Below are positions 1 through 8,839 of a stretch of 64,000 bases of DNA, piece after piece. The stretch spans positions 372,001-436,000 of the forward strand of contig CAVPGR010000002.1 in NCBI GenBank assembly GCA_963704035.1. The letters are read 5' to 3'. Made by a program: the position numbers and the translations under genes. The DNA is from JAOSJL01 sp963704035. GTDB lineage: Bacteria > Actinomycetota > Acidimicrobiia > IMCC26256 > JAOSJL01. Within the stretch, counting starts at the first letter, position 1. Each line of letters starts with the position of its first letter. The notes beneath the pieces are model-generated. The model searched no databases, was not told the DNA's origin, and worked only from the letters and a program-made list of their open reading frames with translations.

Positions 1-661
1 TCGCTCGGGTGTCGCCGAGTGACGCGGACGGCTCCGGGGAGTAGAGGTGTCCGGGGAACAGGGTGGCGTGGTCGGGGATGCGCGCGAGCTTCGTGTGGAT
101 GCTCTCGTACATGGCCTCGGGGTCGCTTCCGGGGAGGTCTGTGCGCCCGCATCCGTCGAGGAACAACGTGTCGCCTGCCACGAGTCGGTCGTCGACGAAG
201 AAGCACTGGCTTCCCGGAGTGTGCCCCGGCGTGTGGATGAGCTCGACGGGGATCTCGCCCACCATCACGGTGTCGCCGGAGTCGTGGACCGCCAGGTCCG
301 CCGTGGAGAGGTCTACGACGCGGCGGACCCACTCCTCCTCGTCGCGTTGGATGTGGACCGGGCCGTCGAGGCGGTTGCTGTTCAGCAGTTCGTGGACGCC
401 TTCGATGCCGTATCCCATCAGGTCACCACCGATGTGGTCGGCGTGGTAATGGGTGACGAGCACCCCGGTGAGCCGCATGTCGTCGGCGTCGAGCGTGTCG
501 ACCAGTTCGTTCACCGCGTAGGCGGGATCGACCACGACGGCGTCCCCCGTTTCGCGGTCGCCGATCAGGTAGCTGAAGTTCACCATCTGCGAGGCGATCG
601 GGTCATCGGCGGCGAAGTCGCGCCCCGACAACAACTGGCGGAAGTACAGGCGGTCACTCAT
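1..661 (-). CDS. MBL-fold metallo-hydrolase, glyoxalase II/persulfide dioxygenase-like (partial)
   Basis: The 3' end runs off the left edge of the window; 220 codons are visible, starting at ATG 661. The metal-binding motif THYHADH lies near residue 75, followed by HTPGHTPGSQCF, AGDTLF and the CGRTDLPGSDPEAMYES block. The FPGH motif comes near the break. This order is typical of glyoxalase II-like and ETHE1-like persulfide dioxygenases, which hydrolyse or oxidise thiol conjugates using one or two metal ions. The start overlaps the stop of the upstream alcohol dehydrogenase by 8 bases (654-661), so the two are very likely translated from one mRNA. A dehydrogenase next to a glyoxalase II-type hydrolase could suggest aldehyde or thiol-adduct handling, but the substrate is unknown. 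Confidence 0.85.
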   Translation of the reverse strand, partial: MSDRLYFRQLLSGRDFAADDPIASQMVNFSYLIGDRETGDAVVVDPAYAVNELVDTLDADDMRLTGVLVTHYHADHIGGDLMGYGIEGVHELLNSNRLDGPVHIQRDEEEWVRRVVDLSTADLAVHDSGDTVMVGEIPVELIHTPGHTPGSQCFFVDDRLVAGDTLFLDGCGRTDLPGSDPEAMYESIHTKLARIPDHATLFPGHLYSPEPSASLGDTRA

Positions 662-1949
662 CGATGTCCTCATGATCGCGGGATCGATGGGGGAGTCCGG
701 AATCGGAATCATGGCGGAAGTCGAAGGCGACCTTGACGGCGCCGGTGTCGTGCTGGTCGGCGAGAGTGCGAAACGCAGCGCGCCAGTCTTCGAGGCGAAA
801 AGTGTGGGTGAGCATCGGCGTGATGTCGATCCGGCCTGTTCGGACGAGATCGAAGTAGTGCGAAATGGCATGCCGGCGCACACCGTCGATCTCCTCGACG
901 CCGAAAGCGTTGGATCCGACGATATTGATCTCCTTGAAGTACCAGGGCGACCACTCGAAGCGCCCTGCGGCGCTGACGCCGCTCACGACGATCGAACCGC
1001 GGGAGGCCATCATGCGTAGTGCGGTCTCGAGAGTGGAGGGTTTGCCGATCGTGTCGTAGGTGATGTCGATGGTGCCGGGATGCGCGAGCGGGAGGCCCTT
1101 CCAGGGTTCGTGGAGCGTGGCGTCGGTCATCGTCGCCAGTTCCTCCACGATGGCTCGTGGTTCGTGTGACGCATCGATGACACGGGCACCGAAGGACCGC
1201 GCGAGGTCCTGTTGTGCAGGATGCAGCGCCACGGCGATGACCTCGACGTCGGGGTGGAGGCTCCGCAGGATCGCGATCGTCGTCGTGCCGAGCGCGCCCG
1301 CCCCCCATACGAGCGCCCGCCCTCCCGGTGGCGGTGGATGACGGGTGACGGCATGCAGCGAGACCGCGAACGGGTCGGCCAGCACGGCCGCCTCATCGGC
1401 CACGTCGTCGGGAACGGGGATCAGCATCGACTCGTGGGCCGGAAGAGCGTCCGCGAAGCCGCCGGTGCCGTCGCTTGAGGTGCCGGAGTGGATCCCCGGC
1501 GCGAGTCGGCCGCGGGTGAAGTTCCAGCACAGCGACAGGTCACCCGCAGCGCACGCCGGGCAGACCGGGTGGATACCACGGGGAACGCACGACAGCCAGC
1601 AGTTCAAGGCGACACGATCGCCCACGTGCACGGTTGTGACGGCGCTGCCGATAGCGGTCACGTCGCCGACCACCTCGTGGCCGAGCACCTGTGGGAACGA
1701 CAGGAAGGCGGTGAGGGAGAAGTCCGAGGCGTCGCCGTCGGTCTCCATGAAGACCTGCTTGGCATCCGATCCGCAGATCCCCGTGAGGCGGGGACGCAGT
1801 ACCACCCAGTCGTCGGCGAGAGGTGCGGGTTCCTCCACGTCGGCGAGCGCCATCGGGGTGAGAGCGAGATTTCGGACGAGGTGGTTGTCGGATGCTGCGA
1901 GCACAGGGTCGGCTGGTTCCGGATCGACTCCGAAGACGAGCGCGCGCAT
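654..1949 (-). CDS. Zinc-dependent alcohol dehydrogenase (MDR superfamily)
   Basis: A 431-residue protein. The N-terminal catalytic domain has the zinc motifs GICGSD (about residue 58) and GHE (about 93). A four-cysteine structural-zinc lobe, including CPACAAGDLSLC, lies around residues 120-140. The Rossmann domain carries VWGAGALG near residue 213. It is longer than the usual 340-380 residues because of an extended N-terminus and insertions around the structural zinc. Family knowledge supports NAD(P)-dependent oxidation of an alcohol or reduction of an aldehyde. It is the middle gene of a minus-strand group: an SDR lies 9 bases upstream and an MBL hydrolase overlaps its end by 8 bases. The substrate cannot be read from sequence. 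Confidence 0.9.
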   Translation of the reverse strand: MRALVFGVDPEPADPVLAASDNHLVRNLALTPMALADVEEPAPLADDWVVLRPRLTGICGSDAKQVFMETDGDASDFSLTAFLSFPQVLGHEVVGDVTAIGSAVTTVHVGDRVALNCWLSCVPRGIHPVCPACAAGDLSLCWNFTRGRLAPGIHSGTSSDGTGGFADALPAHESMLIPVPDDVADEAAVLADPFAVSLHAVTRHPPPPGGRALVWGAGALGTTTIAILRSLHPDVEVIAVALHPAQQDLARSFGARVIDASHEPRAIVEELATMTDATLHEPWKGLPLAHPGTIDITYDTIGKPSTLETALRMMASRGSIVVSGVSAAGRFEWSPWYFKEINIVGSNAFGVEEIDGVRRHAISHYFDLVRTGRIDITPMLTHTFRLEDWRAAFRTLADQHDTGAVKVAFDFRHDSDSGLPHRSRDHEDIDE

Positions 1950-1958
1950 CGGAATACC

Positions 1959-2762
1959 TCAGCTCTCGGTGGCTGAGGCGGCGACCTCCGCGATGAAGTC
2001 GATGAAGCCGTCGCAGTCCTTCGTCTTCGTGACGGCGAGTTCCTTGGCGTCGATGCCACCGGGAATCTCGGGTGGCACGTAGTACTCGAAGCCGTCATCG
2101 GTCATCGCCGCCAGTATCCCGGCGGCGCACTCCTCGGGCGGTACGAGCTCACCCTCGTACACCGTCGGGTCGTTGTCGGGCACGTCCCAGATCTCGGTCG
2201 CGATGGGACCCGGGAGGATCAGCTTGATCTCGACGGGCGTGTCGGCCAGGTCGAGCGCCGATGTCTCACTCCAACCCGCCAGGGCGAACTTCGCCGCGCA
2301 GTAGGCGGCTTCGTGGGCGATCGGAATCCGGCCGCCCATGCTCGAGACGTTGACGATCATGCCCGAGCCCCGCTCGAGCATGCGACCCAGCGCGGCCTGA
2401 CCCATCCGCATCGGCGACGAGAAGTTGAGGTTCATGACCTCGTCGACCTCGTCGGCGGATGTGTCGGCGACCGGCCGGCGCTTCGGCATCGCAGCATTGT
2501 TCACGAGGCAGTCGAGCGCACCGAAGGTATCCCACGCCTCGCGTACGACTGCCTCGGCCGCGGCGAGATCCGACAGGTCCACCGACCACAGCTGCGATTC
2601 CGGAGTATGCCGTCGGCAATCGGCCAGAACCTCTTCGAGGCGGTCGCGGCGACGGGCCACCAGACCCATCGTGGCACCTGCCTCTGCGAGCTGTCGGGCG
2701 AGCGACGCCCCGATCCCCGAGGACGCGCCTGTCAGCAGGATTCGTGCGCCGGACAACTCCAT
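1959..2762 (-). CDS. SDR-family NAD(P)-dependent oxidoreductase
   Basis: A classical short-chain dehydrogenase of 267 residues. The cofactor motif TGASSGIG is at about residues 11-18, NNAAM near 89, the catalytic Ser in NVSSM, and YCAAK as the Tyr-x-x-x-Lys pair near 157. The start is ATG 2762 with GAGGAG seven bases upstream. It is followed directly by the zinc alcohol dehydrogenase, so two dehydrogenases and a thiol-type hydrolase form one transcription unit. The MBL sulfatase-like gene ends 28 bases upstream and may belong to the same unit. The substrate is unknown. Confidence 0.9.
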   Translation of the reverse strand: MELSGARILLTGASSGIGASLARQLAEAGATMGLVARRRDRLEEVLADCRRHTPESQLWSVDLSDLAAAEAVVREAWDTFGALDCLVNNAAMPKRRPVADTSADEVDEVMNLNFSSPMRMGQAALGRMLERGSGMIVNVSSMGGRIPIAHEAAYCAAKFALAGWSETSALDLADTPVEIKLILPGPIATEIWDVPDNDPTVYEGELVPPEECAAGILAAMTDDGFEYYVPPEIPGGIDAKELAVTKTKDCDGFIDFIAEVAASATES

Positions 2763-2790
2763 GGTGATCTCCTCGCGTGGGTCTGGGGTG

Positions 2791-4044
2791 TCAAGGTAGA
2801 CGCTGTTCCGACTCGTGGGCGGCCGTGGCGTACACGCCTTTTGCCATCAGTGACGTCGCTTGCTCCTGGCGTCTCCGCAAGATCGTCGCGCGGACCCGGT
2901 GGACGCCGACATCGTCGGGAGCGGCGAGAGCGGCCATCTCGACGAGGTGACCTGCCACACGCAGATCGCCGGCGTCGGCCAGGGCGAGCGCACGGTCCGC
3001 GAGAGCCGTGACACCACCGGCCAGGTCGGCCACCTCGCGTGCCAGGGCGTGCTCGGGCGCAGGATGCAGGGTTGCAGGGTTGCCGTCCCACCAGCCGCCG
3101 AGCAGACGCCAGACGTTGCGGATCACGAACTCCGGTTCGTCGTACACCGGCCGGAGATAGGGCCGGTCGAGCAGATGAGTGGGCGGATCGATCGAGTGGA
3201 TGACGTCGTCGAGGCGCGCGCCGTCGTTCATCATCTCCCGAGTCTGCTGTTCCAGGAAATCGAGGAGTTCGGCCGTTTCCTCGAGCGCTCGGCGCACGCG
3301 GTCGGTGCCGACGATCGGTACGCCGTGGCCGGGGAGGAGGATCTGGGCGTCGCAAGCCGCCATCTCCCGCAGTGCGACCGCCCAGTCGGCCGCGTAGCGC
3401 TGGACCTTCTGTGGATTGCCGGCATTCGGACTGGCCCAGATGAAGAAGTCACCCGTGCACAGGACCCCGCGTTGCGGGATGAAGACCCAGGTGGCGTCGT
3501 CCGTCTCGCCGCGACCGTGTCGCAGCTCGAACGACTCGTCGCCGACCGTGATGTCGAGGCGGTCGCCGTAGGTCTCGTCGGGTTCACGGAAGCGGTCGGG
3601 GAAGCGGAACCCGGTGTCGGCGCCGAACTGCCGGACGTTGATCGAGGTGTTGTAGCCGGCTGTCTCGGCGTAGCGCGCGAAACGGCGCGGTACGGCTTCG
3701 TGCGCGAGCACCTTCACCGATCGCCCGCGTTGCGCGTTCTCCTCGTCGAAAGGGCCCACGCCCCCGACGTGGTCGATGTGGCCGTGCGTGTAGATCGCGG
3801 TGTGGACCGGCGTATTCGTCCACGCGCGGATGGTCTCGTGGTTCCGGGCGGCCAGAGCGCCGAGCCCGGTGTCGATGAGGGCCACCTCGCCGCCCGCGTC
3901 GACCGCCGTGACGTTTCCGAAACTGGCGAGGAAGAAGACGCCGTCGGCGACCTCCTCTCTGAGGAAGGTCAACATGGGGTTGGCGTCCGAGGTGTTGCCT
4001 TCGCCGGTCCACAGCTGTTCGGACAGTTCCAGGAGCGTGGTCAT
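2791..4044 (-). CDS. MBL-fold hydrolase with alkyl-sulfatase-type dimerisation domain
   Basis: 417 residues from ATG 4044; the frame continues upstream, but that extension has no family character and overlaps the TetR gene. The metal site THGHIDHVGG lies near residue 88, with further metal ligands at LCTGDFF and LLPGHG. The C-terminal third (about residues 320-415) is helical, containing ALAREVADLAGG, GDLRVAGHLVEM and TSLMAKG. That matches the dimerisation domain of SdsA1-type alkyl sulfatases and their MBL relatives. These enzymes release alcohols from alkyl sulfates, but many relatives are uncharacterised, so the sulfatase activity is inferred. It is divergent from the TetR gene at 4139, and the 94-base spacer holds a palindrome at 4116-4129. 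Confidence 0.85.
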   Translation of the reverse strand: MTTLLELSEQLWTGEGNTSDANPMLTFLREEVADGVFFLASFGNVTAVDAGGEVALIDTGLGALAARNHETIRAWTNTPVHTAIYTHGHIDHVGGVGPFDEENAQRGRSVKVLAHEAVPRRFARYAETAGYNTSINVRQFGADTGFRFPDRFREPDETYGDRLDITVGDESFELRHGRGETDDATWVFIPQRGVLCTGDFFIWASPNAGNPQKVQRYAADWAVALREMAACDAQILLPGHGVPIVGTDRVRRALEETAELLDFLEQQTREMMNDGARLDDVIHSIDPPTHLLDRPYLRPVYDEPEFVIRNVWRLLGGWWDGNPATLHPAPEHALAREVADLAGGVTALADRALALADAGDLRVAGHLVEMAALAAPDDVGVHRVRATILRRRQEQATSLMAKGVYATAAHESEQRLP

Positions 4045-4115
4045 GGGCCTGTTGTAGCCGCGGAGAGCCCCGCGTGTGACGGGTGGGTGTGGCGGCCGGG
4101 TGTGGCGACCGAAAT

Positions 4116-4129
4116 GGAAACGTGTTTCA
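4116..4129. promoter_or_regulatory. Operator-like palindrome, KstR-type
   Basis: Perfect 5-base inverted arms GAAAC/GTTTC (4117-4121 and 4124-4128) flank a GT centre. The 14-mer GGAAACGTGTTTCA matches the mycobacterial KstR consensus TNNAACNNGTTNNA at all fixed positions except the first T. It lies 10 bases before the TetR start codon and between divergent genes, the usual place for an autoregulated TetR operator. Confidence 0.5.
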
Positions 4130-4138
4130 ATTCCAGTC

Positions 4139-4744
4139 GTGACCACCGCACTCGCCCGGAACCAGGCGGCCCGCCGCCGCCGTGTGCTCGACGCCACCCT
4201 CTCGCTGGCCGTGTCGGGAGGGTTCGACGCGGTGCAGATGCGCGACGTCGCCCAGGAGGCCGACGTGGCCCTGGGCACCGTCTACCGGTACTTCTCCAGC
4301 AAGGAGCGCCTCCTGCTCGAGGCGAACATCGAGCAGATCAACGGCCTCGCCCGGCGTCTCGAGCAACGCCCGCCCGAGGGCGACTCGGCGTCCGAACGGG
4401 TCAAGGACGTTCTCCGACGGGCCAACGGCACGTTGTTGAAGCGTCGCGAGGTCACGACGGCGATGGTCCGGGCGCTCGCGTCGTCGCCTCCCAGCGAAGC
4501 GGACGCGGTTCGCCAGATCACCGTCACCATGACCGGCATCATCACGGCGGCGATCTGTCCCGATCCGCCCACCGACCAGGACCTCGTCACGGCGCGGATC
4601 GTCATGCAGGTGTGGCTGTCTGCTCTCGTCGGTTGGGTGGGGGGCGTCGACCCCGGTGAGCGGGTCCACGAGGACCTCGATCTCGCGGTCGACGCTCTCG
4701 TGCTCGACGGTGGCGGTGCCGACGAGGCGGCACCGACGAACTAG
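4139..4744 (+). CDS. TetR-family transcriptional regulator, possibly KstR-like
   Basis: 201 residues from GTG 4139, chosen because an upstream in-frame ATG at 4076 would place the operator-like palindrome inside the gene. The N-terminal HTH has ARRRRVLDATLSLAVSGGF and VALGTVYRYFSSKERLL (about residues 10-60), which is standard TetR. The helical C-terminal ligand domain includes KDVLRRANGTLLKRREVTTA and a Trp-rich dimer helix, MQVWLSALVGWVGG. It lies 46 bases before a FadD19-like synthetase on the same strand. A KstR-type box overlaps its promoter region, so autoregulation with a fatty-acyl or steroid-CoA ligand is plausible but inferred. Confidence 0.85.
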   Translation: MTTALARNQAARRRRVLDATLSLAVSGGFDAVQMRDVAQEADVALGTVYRYFSSKERLLLEANIEQINGLARRLEQRPPEGDSASERVKDVLRRANGTLLKRREVTTAMVRALASSPPSEADAVRQITVTMTGIITAAICPDPPTDQDLVTARIVMQVWLSALVGWVGGVDPGERVHEDLDLAVDALVLDGGGADEAAPTN

Positions 4745-4790
4745 ACCAGAGTCGCACCCCGACACCGATCATCTCAGGAGACACGACCTC

Positions 4791-6413
4791 GTGGCGACAT
4801 ACAACCTGGCGGACCTCTTCGAGTTGTCGGTCGACGCGTTCCCCGACCGGCGGGCGTTGATCTTCGAGGACCGGCGTTTCACCTACCGCGAGCTCGACGA
4901 GCGGATGAACCGCCTGGCGCATCATCTCGAGTCCGTCGGTGTCGGACCTGGTGACCATGTAGGGATCTACTCTTTGAACAACAACGAGTGGGTGGAGGCG
5001 ATGTACGCCTGCTACAAGATCCGCGCCATCCCGGTGAACATCAACTTTCGCTACGTCGAGGCGGAACTCCGGTACCTCTTCGACAACGCTGATCTCGTCG
5101 CTCTCGTGTACCAGCGGACATTTGCCGACCGGATCGCCGCAGTGGCCGACGAGGTGGAATCGCTGCGCCACTTCATCCGGATCGAGGACGGTACCGACGC
5201 CGACGACTCGGCGCTCGATCCGGTGGAGTACGAAGCCGCCCTGGCCGCGAGCTCCGCAAAGAGAGATTTCCTCGAACGCTCACCCGACGACATCTACCTG
5301 CTGTACACCGGCGGGACCACAGGTATGCCGAAGGGGGTGATGTGGCGCCAGGAGGACGTGTTCTTCGCGCTCGGTGGTGGCCACGACCCGTTCACCCGAG
5401 AGCCCGTGACCTCACCCGAGGAGCTCTCGGAGAAGGCGGCGGCGGCCGGCGAGGAGTCGGCGGTGCTCATGTTCCCGGTGCCGCCGATGATGCACGGTGC
5501 CGGCCAGTTCGGGTGTTTCAACGCGTTCCACAACGGATACGCGGTGCTGCTGATCGCCAGGTTCGACCCCGAGGCGGTATGGCGCCTCGCGGCGGCCGAG
5601 GGGGCCAACACGCTGAGCATCACCGGTGACGCCATGGCGCGGCCACTGGCCGAGACCCTGGAAACCCTGCACGATGAGCTGGACCTGTCATCGGTTCTCA
5701 CGCTCAACAGCACCGCAGCCGTGTTCTCACCGTCGATCAAGGAGCAGCTCATGGAACTGCTCCCCAACGCCATGATCCTCGACGCCATCGGCTCCACCGA
5801 GGGCGGCATGAACGGGATGAAGATCATGGAGCGCGGGAAAAGGGAGCCCGCCGGTGTCACGACCGTCGATCCCGGCCCCGGCTCCACCGTCCTCGACGAC
5901 GAGATGAAGCCGGTCGTTGCCGGCTCCGGCACCGTCGGGATGCTCGCCCGCTCCGGGAACGTACCGATCGGCTACTACAAGGATCCCGAGAGGACGGCGG
6001 CGACCTTCCCTGTCGTCGACGGAGTCCGCTACTCGATCCCGGGCGACTACGCCACGATCGAGGATGACGGACGGATCACGCTGCTGGGTCGGGGCTCGGT
6101 CTCGATCAACACCGGCGGCGAGAAGGTGTTCCCCGAGGAGGTCGAGGCCGCGCTCAAGTCGCATCCTGACGTGTTCGACGTTCTCGTCGTCGGCGTACCC
6201 GACGAACGGTGGGGCGAGCGTGTGACCGCCGTCGTTCAGTCCCGGGGTGACGCCCAACCCGCCATCGATGAGTTGGCCGCGCACTGCCGAACTCTCATCG
6301 CGGGCTACAAGGTCCCGCGCGCGGTGTTCTTCGTTGACGAGGTGTCGCGCCTGCCCAACGGCAAGCCCGACTACCCGTGGGCGAAGGAGACGGCTCTGCG
6401 CCTCTCCGGCTAG
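4791..6413 (+). CDS. fadD19: FadD19-like acyl-CoA synthetase
   Basis: 540 residues from GTG 4791 with CAGGAG 10 bases upstream. It is an adenylate-forming (ANL) enzyme: P-loop LLYTGGTTGMPKGVMWR (about residue 168), the A5 region DAIGSTEGG, A7 PGDYATIEDDG, A8 LLGRGSVSINTGGEKV, and the catalytic Lys in LPNGKPDYPWAK. Segments such as VNINFRYVEAELRYLFDNAD, TGDAMARPL and FSPSIKEQL closely match what I recall of Mycobacterium FadD19, which forms CoA thioesters of steroid C24-branched side-chain acids. It is preceded by a TetR gene and a KstR-type box, and faces a FadE28/FadE29-like pair. Its stop overlaps the convergent dehydrogenase stop by 4 bases. The steroid substrate is inferred from family resemblance and context. 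Confidence 0.85.
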   Translation: MATYNLADLFELSVDAFPDRRALIFEDRRFTYRELDERMNRLAHHLESVGVGPGDHVGIYSLNNNEWVEAMYACYKIRAIPVNINFRYVEAELRYLFDNADLVALVYQRTFADRIAAVADEVESLRHFIRIEDGTDADDSALDPVEYEAALAASSAKRDFLERSPDDIYLLYTGGTTGMPKGVMWRQEDVFFALGGGHDPFTREPVTSPEELSEKAAAAGEESAVLMFPVPPMMHGAGQFGCFNAFHNGYAVLLIARFDPEAVWRLAAAEGANTLSITGDAMARPLAETLETLHDELDLSSVLTLNSTAAVFSPSIKEQLMELLPNAMILDAIGSTEGGMNGMKIMERGKREPAGVTTVDPGPGSTVLDDEMKPVVAGSGTVGMLARSGNVPIGYYKDPERTAATFPVVDGVRYSIPGDYATIEDDGRITLLGRGSVSINTGGEKVFPEEVEAALKSHPDVFDVLVVGVPDERWGERVTAVVQSRGDAQPAIDELAAHCRTLIAGYKVPRAVFFVDEVSRLPNGKPDYPWAKETALRLSG

Positions 6414-7603
6414 TTCCCTTTGCTCGCCTCGGGCGGCGCAGGATACCTGTGCCACTGGTCCTCGGCTCGCGTCCAGCCTGAGTGTGCTCGAGCTTCGGCC
6501 GCGATCGAAGCGCCGAGTGCCACGAGCTGTTCGCTGCCGGAGCCGAGGGACAGCTCGATCCAGCGCGCCCAGTTGAAGTACCGGTGGAGCGGGTAGTCGA
6601 CGTCGACACCGATCCCGCCGTGAAGATGCGAGGCGGCGTGCAGGACACGCGACGCCCCGTCAGCAGCCCAGAACTTGGCGATGCGGATCTCGTCGGTGGC
6701 CGGGAGGCCCTCGGCCAGTCGCCATGCCGCCTGCCACGCGGTGAGTTGGACCGCCAGGGTGTCGATGTAGGCGTCGCCGGCGCGCTGCGACACGGCCTGG
6801 AACGACGCGATCGGATGATCGAACTGCTCGCGCCCGATCGTGTAGTCGGCGGTCATCCGCAGCGCCCGTTCGCACACGCCCGCCTGCATGATGCAGAGAG
6901 CCGCTGATGCGCGGTCGAGCATCCACGGAAGAACCGCAGAACGTTCCTCGGCCGATCCCAGCGGCATTCCCGGCGTGTGGTCGAGTGTGACCGTCGAGAC
7001 TCGTTGGCGGTCGGTGGTGCGATGGTCGTCCCGGCTGAGGCCCGTGGCACCGCTCTCGACGAGGAACACGGCCGTTCCGTCATCCGTGGTCGCCGGAACG
7101 AGAAGAAGTTGCGCAAACGACGCCCAGGGCACGAAGTGCTTGGTGCCCGTCAGCGTCCAGGCGCCGTCTCCACTCGCGGGGGGTGTCGCCGTCGTCGCGG
7201 GCCTGCCCTGGTCGGGGTTGGCCTCCTCGCTGAGCGCTCCGGTGAGCAGTGTCGTTCCCGCGATCGCGTCGGGAAGGACCTCTCGACGCTGGTCGTCGTA
7301 CCCGAAGCGGTCGACGGCCAGGATCCCGGTCACGACGCTCGACAGGTAGGGCACGGGAGCCACGTGGCGCCCGATCTCCTCGAGCACGATGGCGACCTCC
7401 AGGAAGCCCAGCTCGCCACCGCCGACATCCGAGCTACAGGCGATTCCGACGAAACCCGCCTTGGCCAGTTCGTTCCATGTGGACGTGTCGAGACCGTCGC
7501 CGGCCTCCACCTCTTTCAGGTGATCGTGGGTGACACGGTCGTCGAGGATGCGTCGCGCGAGACCCTGGAGCTCCTGTTGGTCGTCGGTGAGTGAGAAGTC
7601 CAT
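6410..7603 (-). CDS. fadE28: Acyl-CoA dehydrogenase, FadE28 (ChsE1)-like subunit
   Basis: 397 residues from ATG 7603 with GAAAGG nine bases upstream. ACAD fold: N-terminal helical domain, LTGTKHFV near the flavin-binding strand, LRMTADYTIGREQFDHPIASFQ as helix G, and HLHGGIGVDVDYPLHRYF near the C-terminus. The last motif and RLAEGLPATDE resemble what I recall of FadE28, the alpha subunit of the ChsE1-ChsE2 alpha2beta2 steroid side-chain dehydrogenase. It has a relatively poor flavin-binding centre, as expected for a subunit acting with a partner. The partner-like gene ends 37 bases upstream in the same orientation. Substrate by inference: a steroid-CoA with a shortened side chain. Confidence 0.8.
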   Translation of the reverse strand: MDFSLTDDQQELQGLARRILDDRVTHDHLKEVEAGDGLDTSTWNELAKAGFVGIACSSDVGGGELGFLEVAIVLEEIGRHVAPVPYLSSVVTGILAVDRFGYDDQRREVLPDAIAGTTLLTGALSEEANPDQGRPATTATPPASGDGAWTLTGTKHFVPWASFAQLLLVPATTDDGTAVFLVESGATGLSRDDHRTTDRQRVSTVTLDHTPGMPLGSAEERSAVLPWMLDRASAALCIMQAGVCERALRMTADYTIGREQFDHPIASFQAVSQRAGDAYIDTLAVQLTAWQAAWRLAEGLPATDEIRIAKFWAADGASRVLHAASHLHGGIGVDVDYPLHRYFNWARWIELSLGSGSEQLVALGASIAAEARAHSGWTRAEDQWHRYPAPPEASKGN

Positions 7604-7640
7604 CGCTGTGGCCTTTCGGGGAGTGGTCGGCGTCGACCGG

Positions 7641-8816
7641 TCAGCGGATCGCCCGGGGCATGCCCAGGCCGAAGATGGCGATCAGGTCGCGCTGCACCTC
7701 GTTGGTGCCCCCGCCGAAGGTGAGGATGAGCGTTCCCTGGTACGCGCCCTCGAGCCTGCCGTGGAGCGCGGCACCGGGTGAGTCGGGTGAGAGCGCCGAG
7801 GCCGGGCCGACGATCTCCATGAGCAGCCGGTACGCCTCGGTGAAGAACTCCGTGGCGAAGACCTTGGTGCCCGAGGCGTCGGCCACGTCGACGGAACCCT
7901 CGGTCGCGGCCCACGCCACCTTCCAATTCACGAGCTCGAGAAACTCGAGCTTGGCGCGAACAACCGCGAGGTTCCGCTGGACCCACTCCTGGTCGATGAC
8001 GCGCCGGCCATCGGGGAGTTGCGTGTCGCGGGCCCACTCGGTTGTCTCCTCCAGCCGTTTCGCGACCCAACCTGTCGGACCGAGCGCGACCCGTTCGTGG
8101 TTGAGCTGGTTGACGATGAGATCCCAGCCGCGGTTCTCCTCGCCGACGAGGTTCGACACGGGCACACGCACGTCGTCGTAGTAGGTGGCATTCGTGCGCG
8201 CCGAACCCATGATGTTGATGGGCGTGAGCTTGAAGCCCTCGACGTCGGTCGGAACGATGATGATCGAGATGCCTCGGTGCTTTTCGGCCTCCGCATCGGT
8301 CCTGCATGCCAACCACACGTAGTCCGCGTGCTCAGCGATGCTCGTGAAGATCTTCTGGCCGTTGATGAGCCACTCGTCGCCGTCGTGTTCGGCGCGCGTG
8401 GTGAGAGACGCCAGGTCGGTTCCCGCCCCCGGCTCGGTGTAGCCGATGGCGAACTGGATCTCTCCCCGCAGGATCTTCGGGAGGTAGAAGGCCTTCTGCT
8501 CTTGCGTACCGAACTGCATGATGGTCGGAGCCACGGAGTTGATCGACAGCATCGGCACCGGGGCACTTGCCCGCTGTGCCTCGTCGTAGAAGATGAACTG
8601 CTCGAGCGGGGACCGGCCCTGGCCGCCGTACTCCTCGGGCCAGCCGACCCCGAGCCAACCGTCGGCGCCCATCTTCTTGCACGCTTCGAGAGCGTTCGGC
8701 CCGCCGAGCTCCCCGCCCGTCATCTCCGCGCGGATCTGATCGGTCATCAGGTCGTCGAAATAGGCACGCAGCTCGTCGCGCAACGCCTCCTGCTCGTCGG
8801 TCAGGCCGATGTGCAT
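7641..8816 (-). CDS. fadE29: Acyl-CoA dehydrogenase, FadE29 (ChsE2)-like subunit
   Basis: 391 residues from ATG 8816. Motifs include GVGWPEEYGGQGRSPLEQ (near residue 55), FAIGYTEPGAGTDLASL (flavin/substrate strand), NGQKIFTS, ADYVWLACRTD, ARTNATYYDDVRVP, NQLNHERVALGPTG and LTFGGGTNEVQRDLIA. The combination YTEPxAGTDLASL, TNATYY and TFGGGxNEV is what I recall for Mycobacterium FadE29 (ChsE2), which pairs with FadE28 to dehydrogenate steroid side-chain CoA esters. The FadE28-like gene follows 37 bases downstream, so the two subunits are probably co-translated. An AGAAC-C-GTTCT palindrome lies 23 bases upstream of the start. Confidence 0.85.
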   Translation of the reverse strand: MHIGLTDEQEALRDELRAYFDDLMTDQIRAEMTGGELGGPNALEACKKMGADGWLGVGWPEEYGGQGRSPLEQFIFYDEAQRASAPVPMLSINSVAPTIMQFGTQEQKAFYLPKILRGEIQFAIGYTEPGAGTDLASLTTRAEHDGDEWLINGQKIFTSIAEHADYVWLACRTDAEAEKHRGISIIIVPTDVEGFKLTPINIMGSARTNATYYDDVRVPVSNLVGEENRGWDLIVNQLNHERVALGPTGWVAKRLEETTEWARDTQLPDGRRVIDQEWVQRNLAVVRAKLEFLELVNWKVAWAATEGSVDVADASGTKVFATEFFTEAYRLLMEIVGPASALSPDSPGAALHGRLEGAYQGTLILTFGGGTNEVQRDLIAIFGLGMPRAIR

Positions 8817-8839
8817 CGTCGCTCCGGGAGGTCGGGATG

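Noticed and set aside
2860..4659. A 599-codon open frame on the plus strand.
   Set aside because: Antisense to the MBL sulfatase-like gene and out of frame with the TetR gene; no family motifs.
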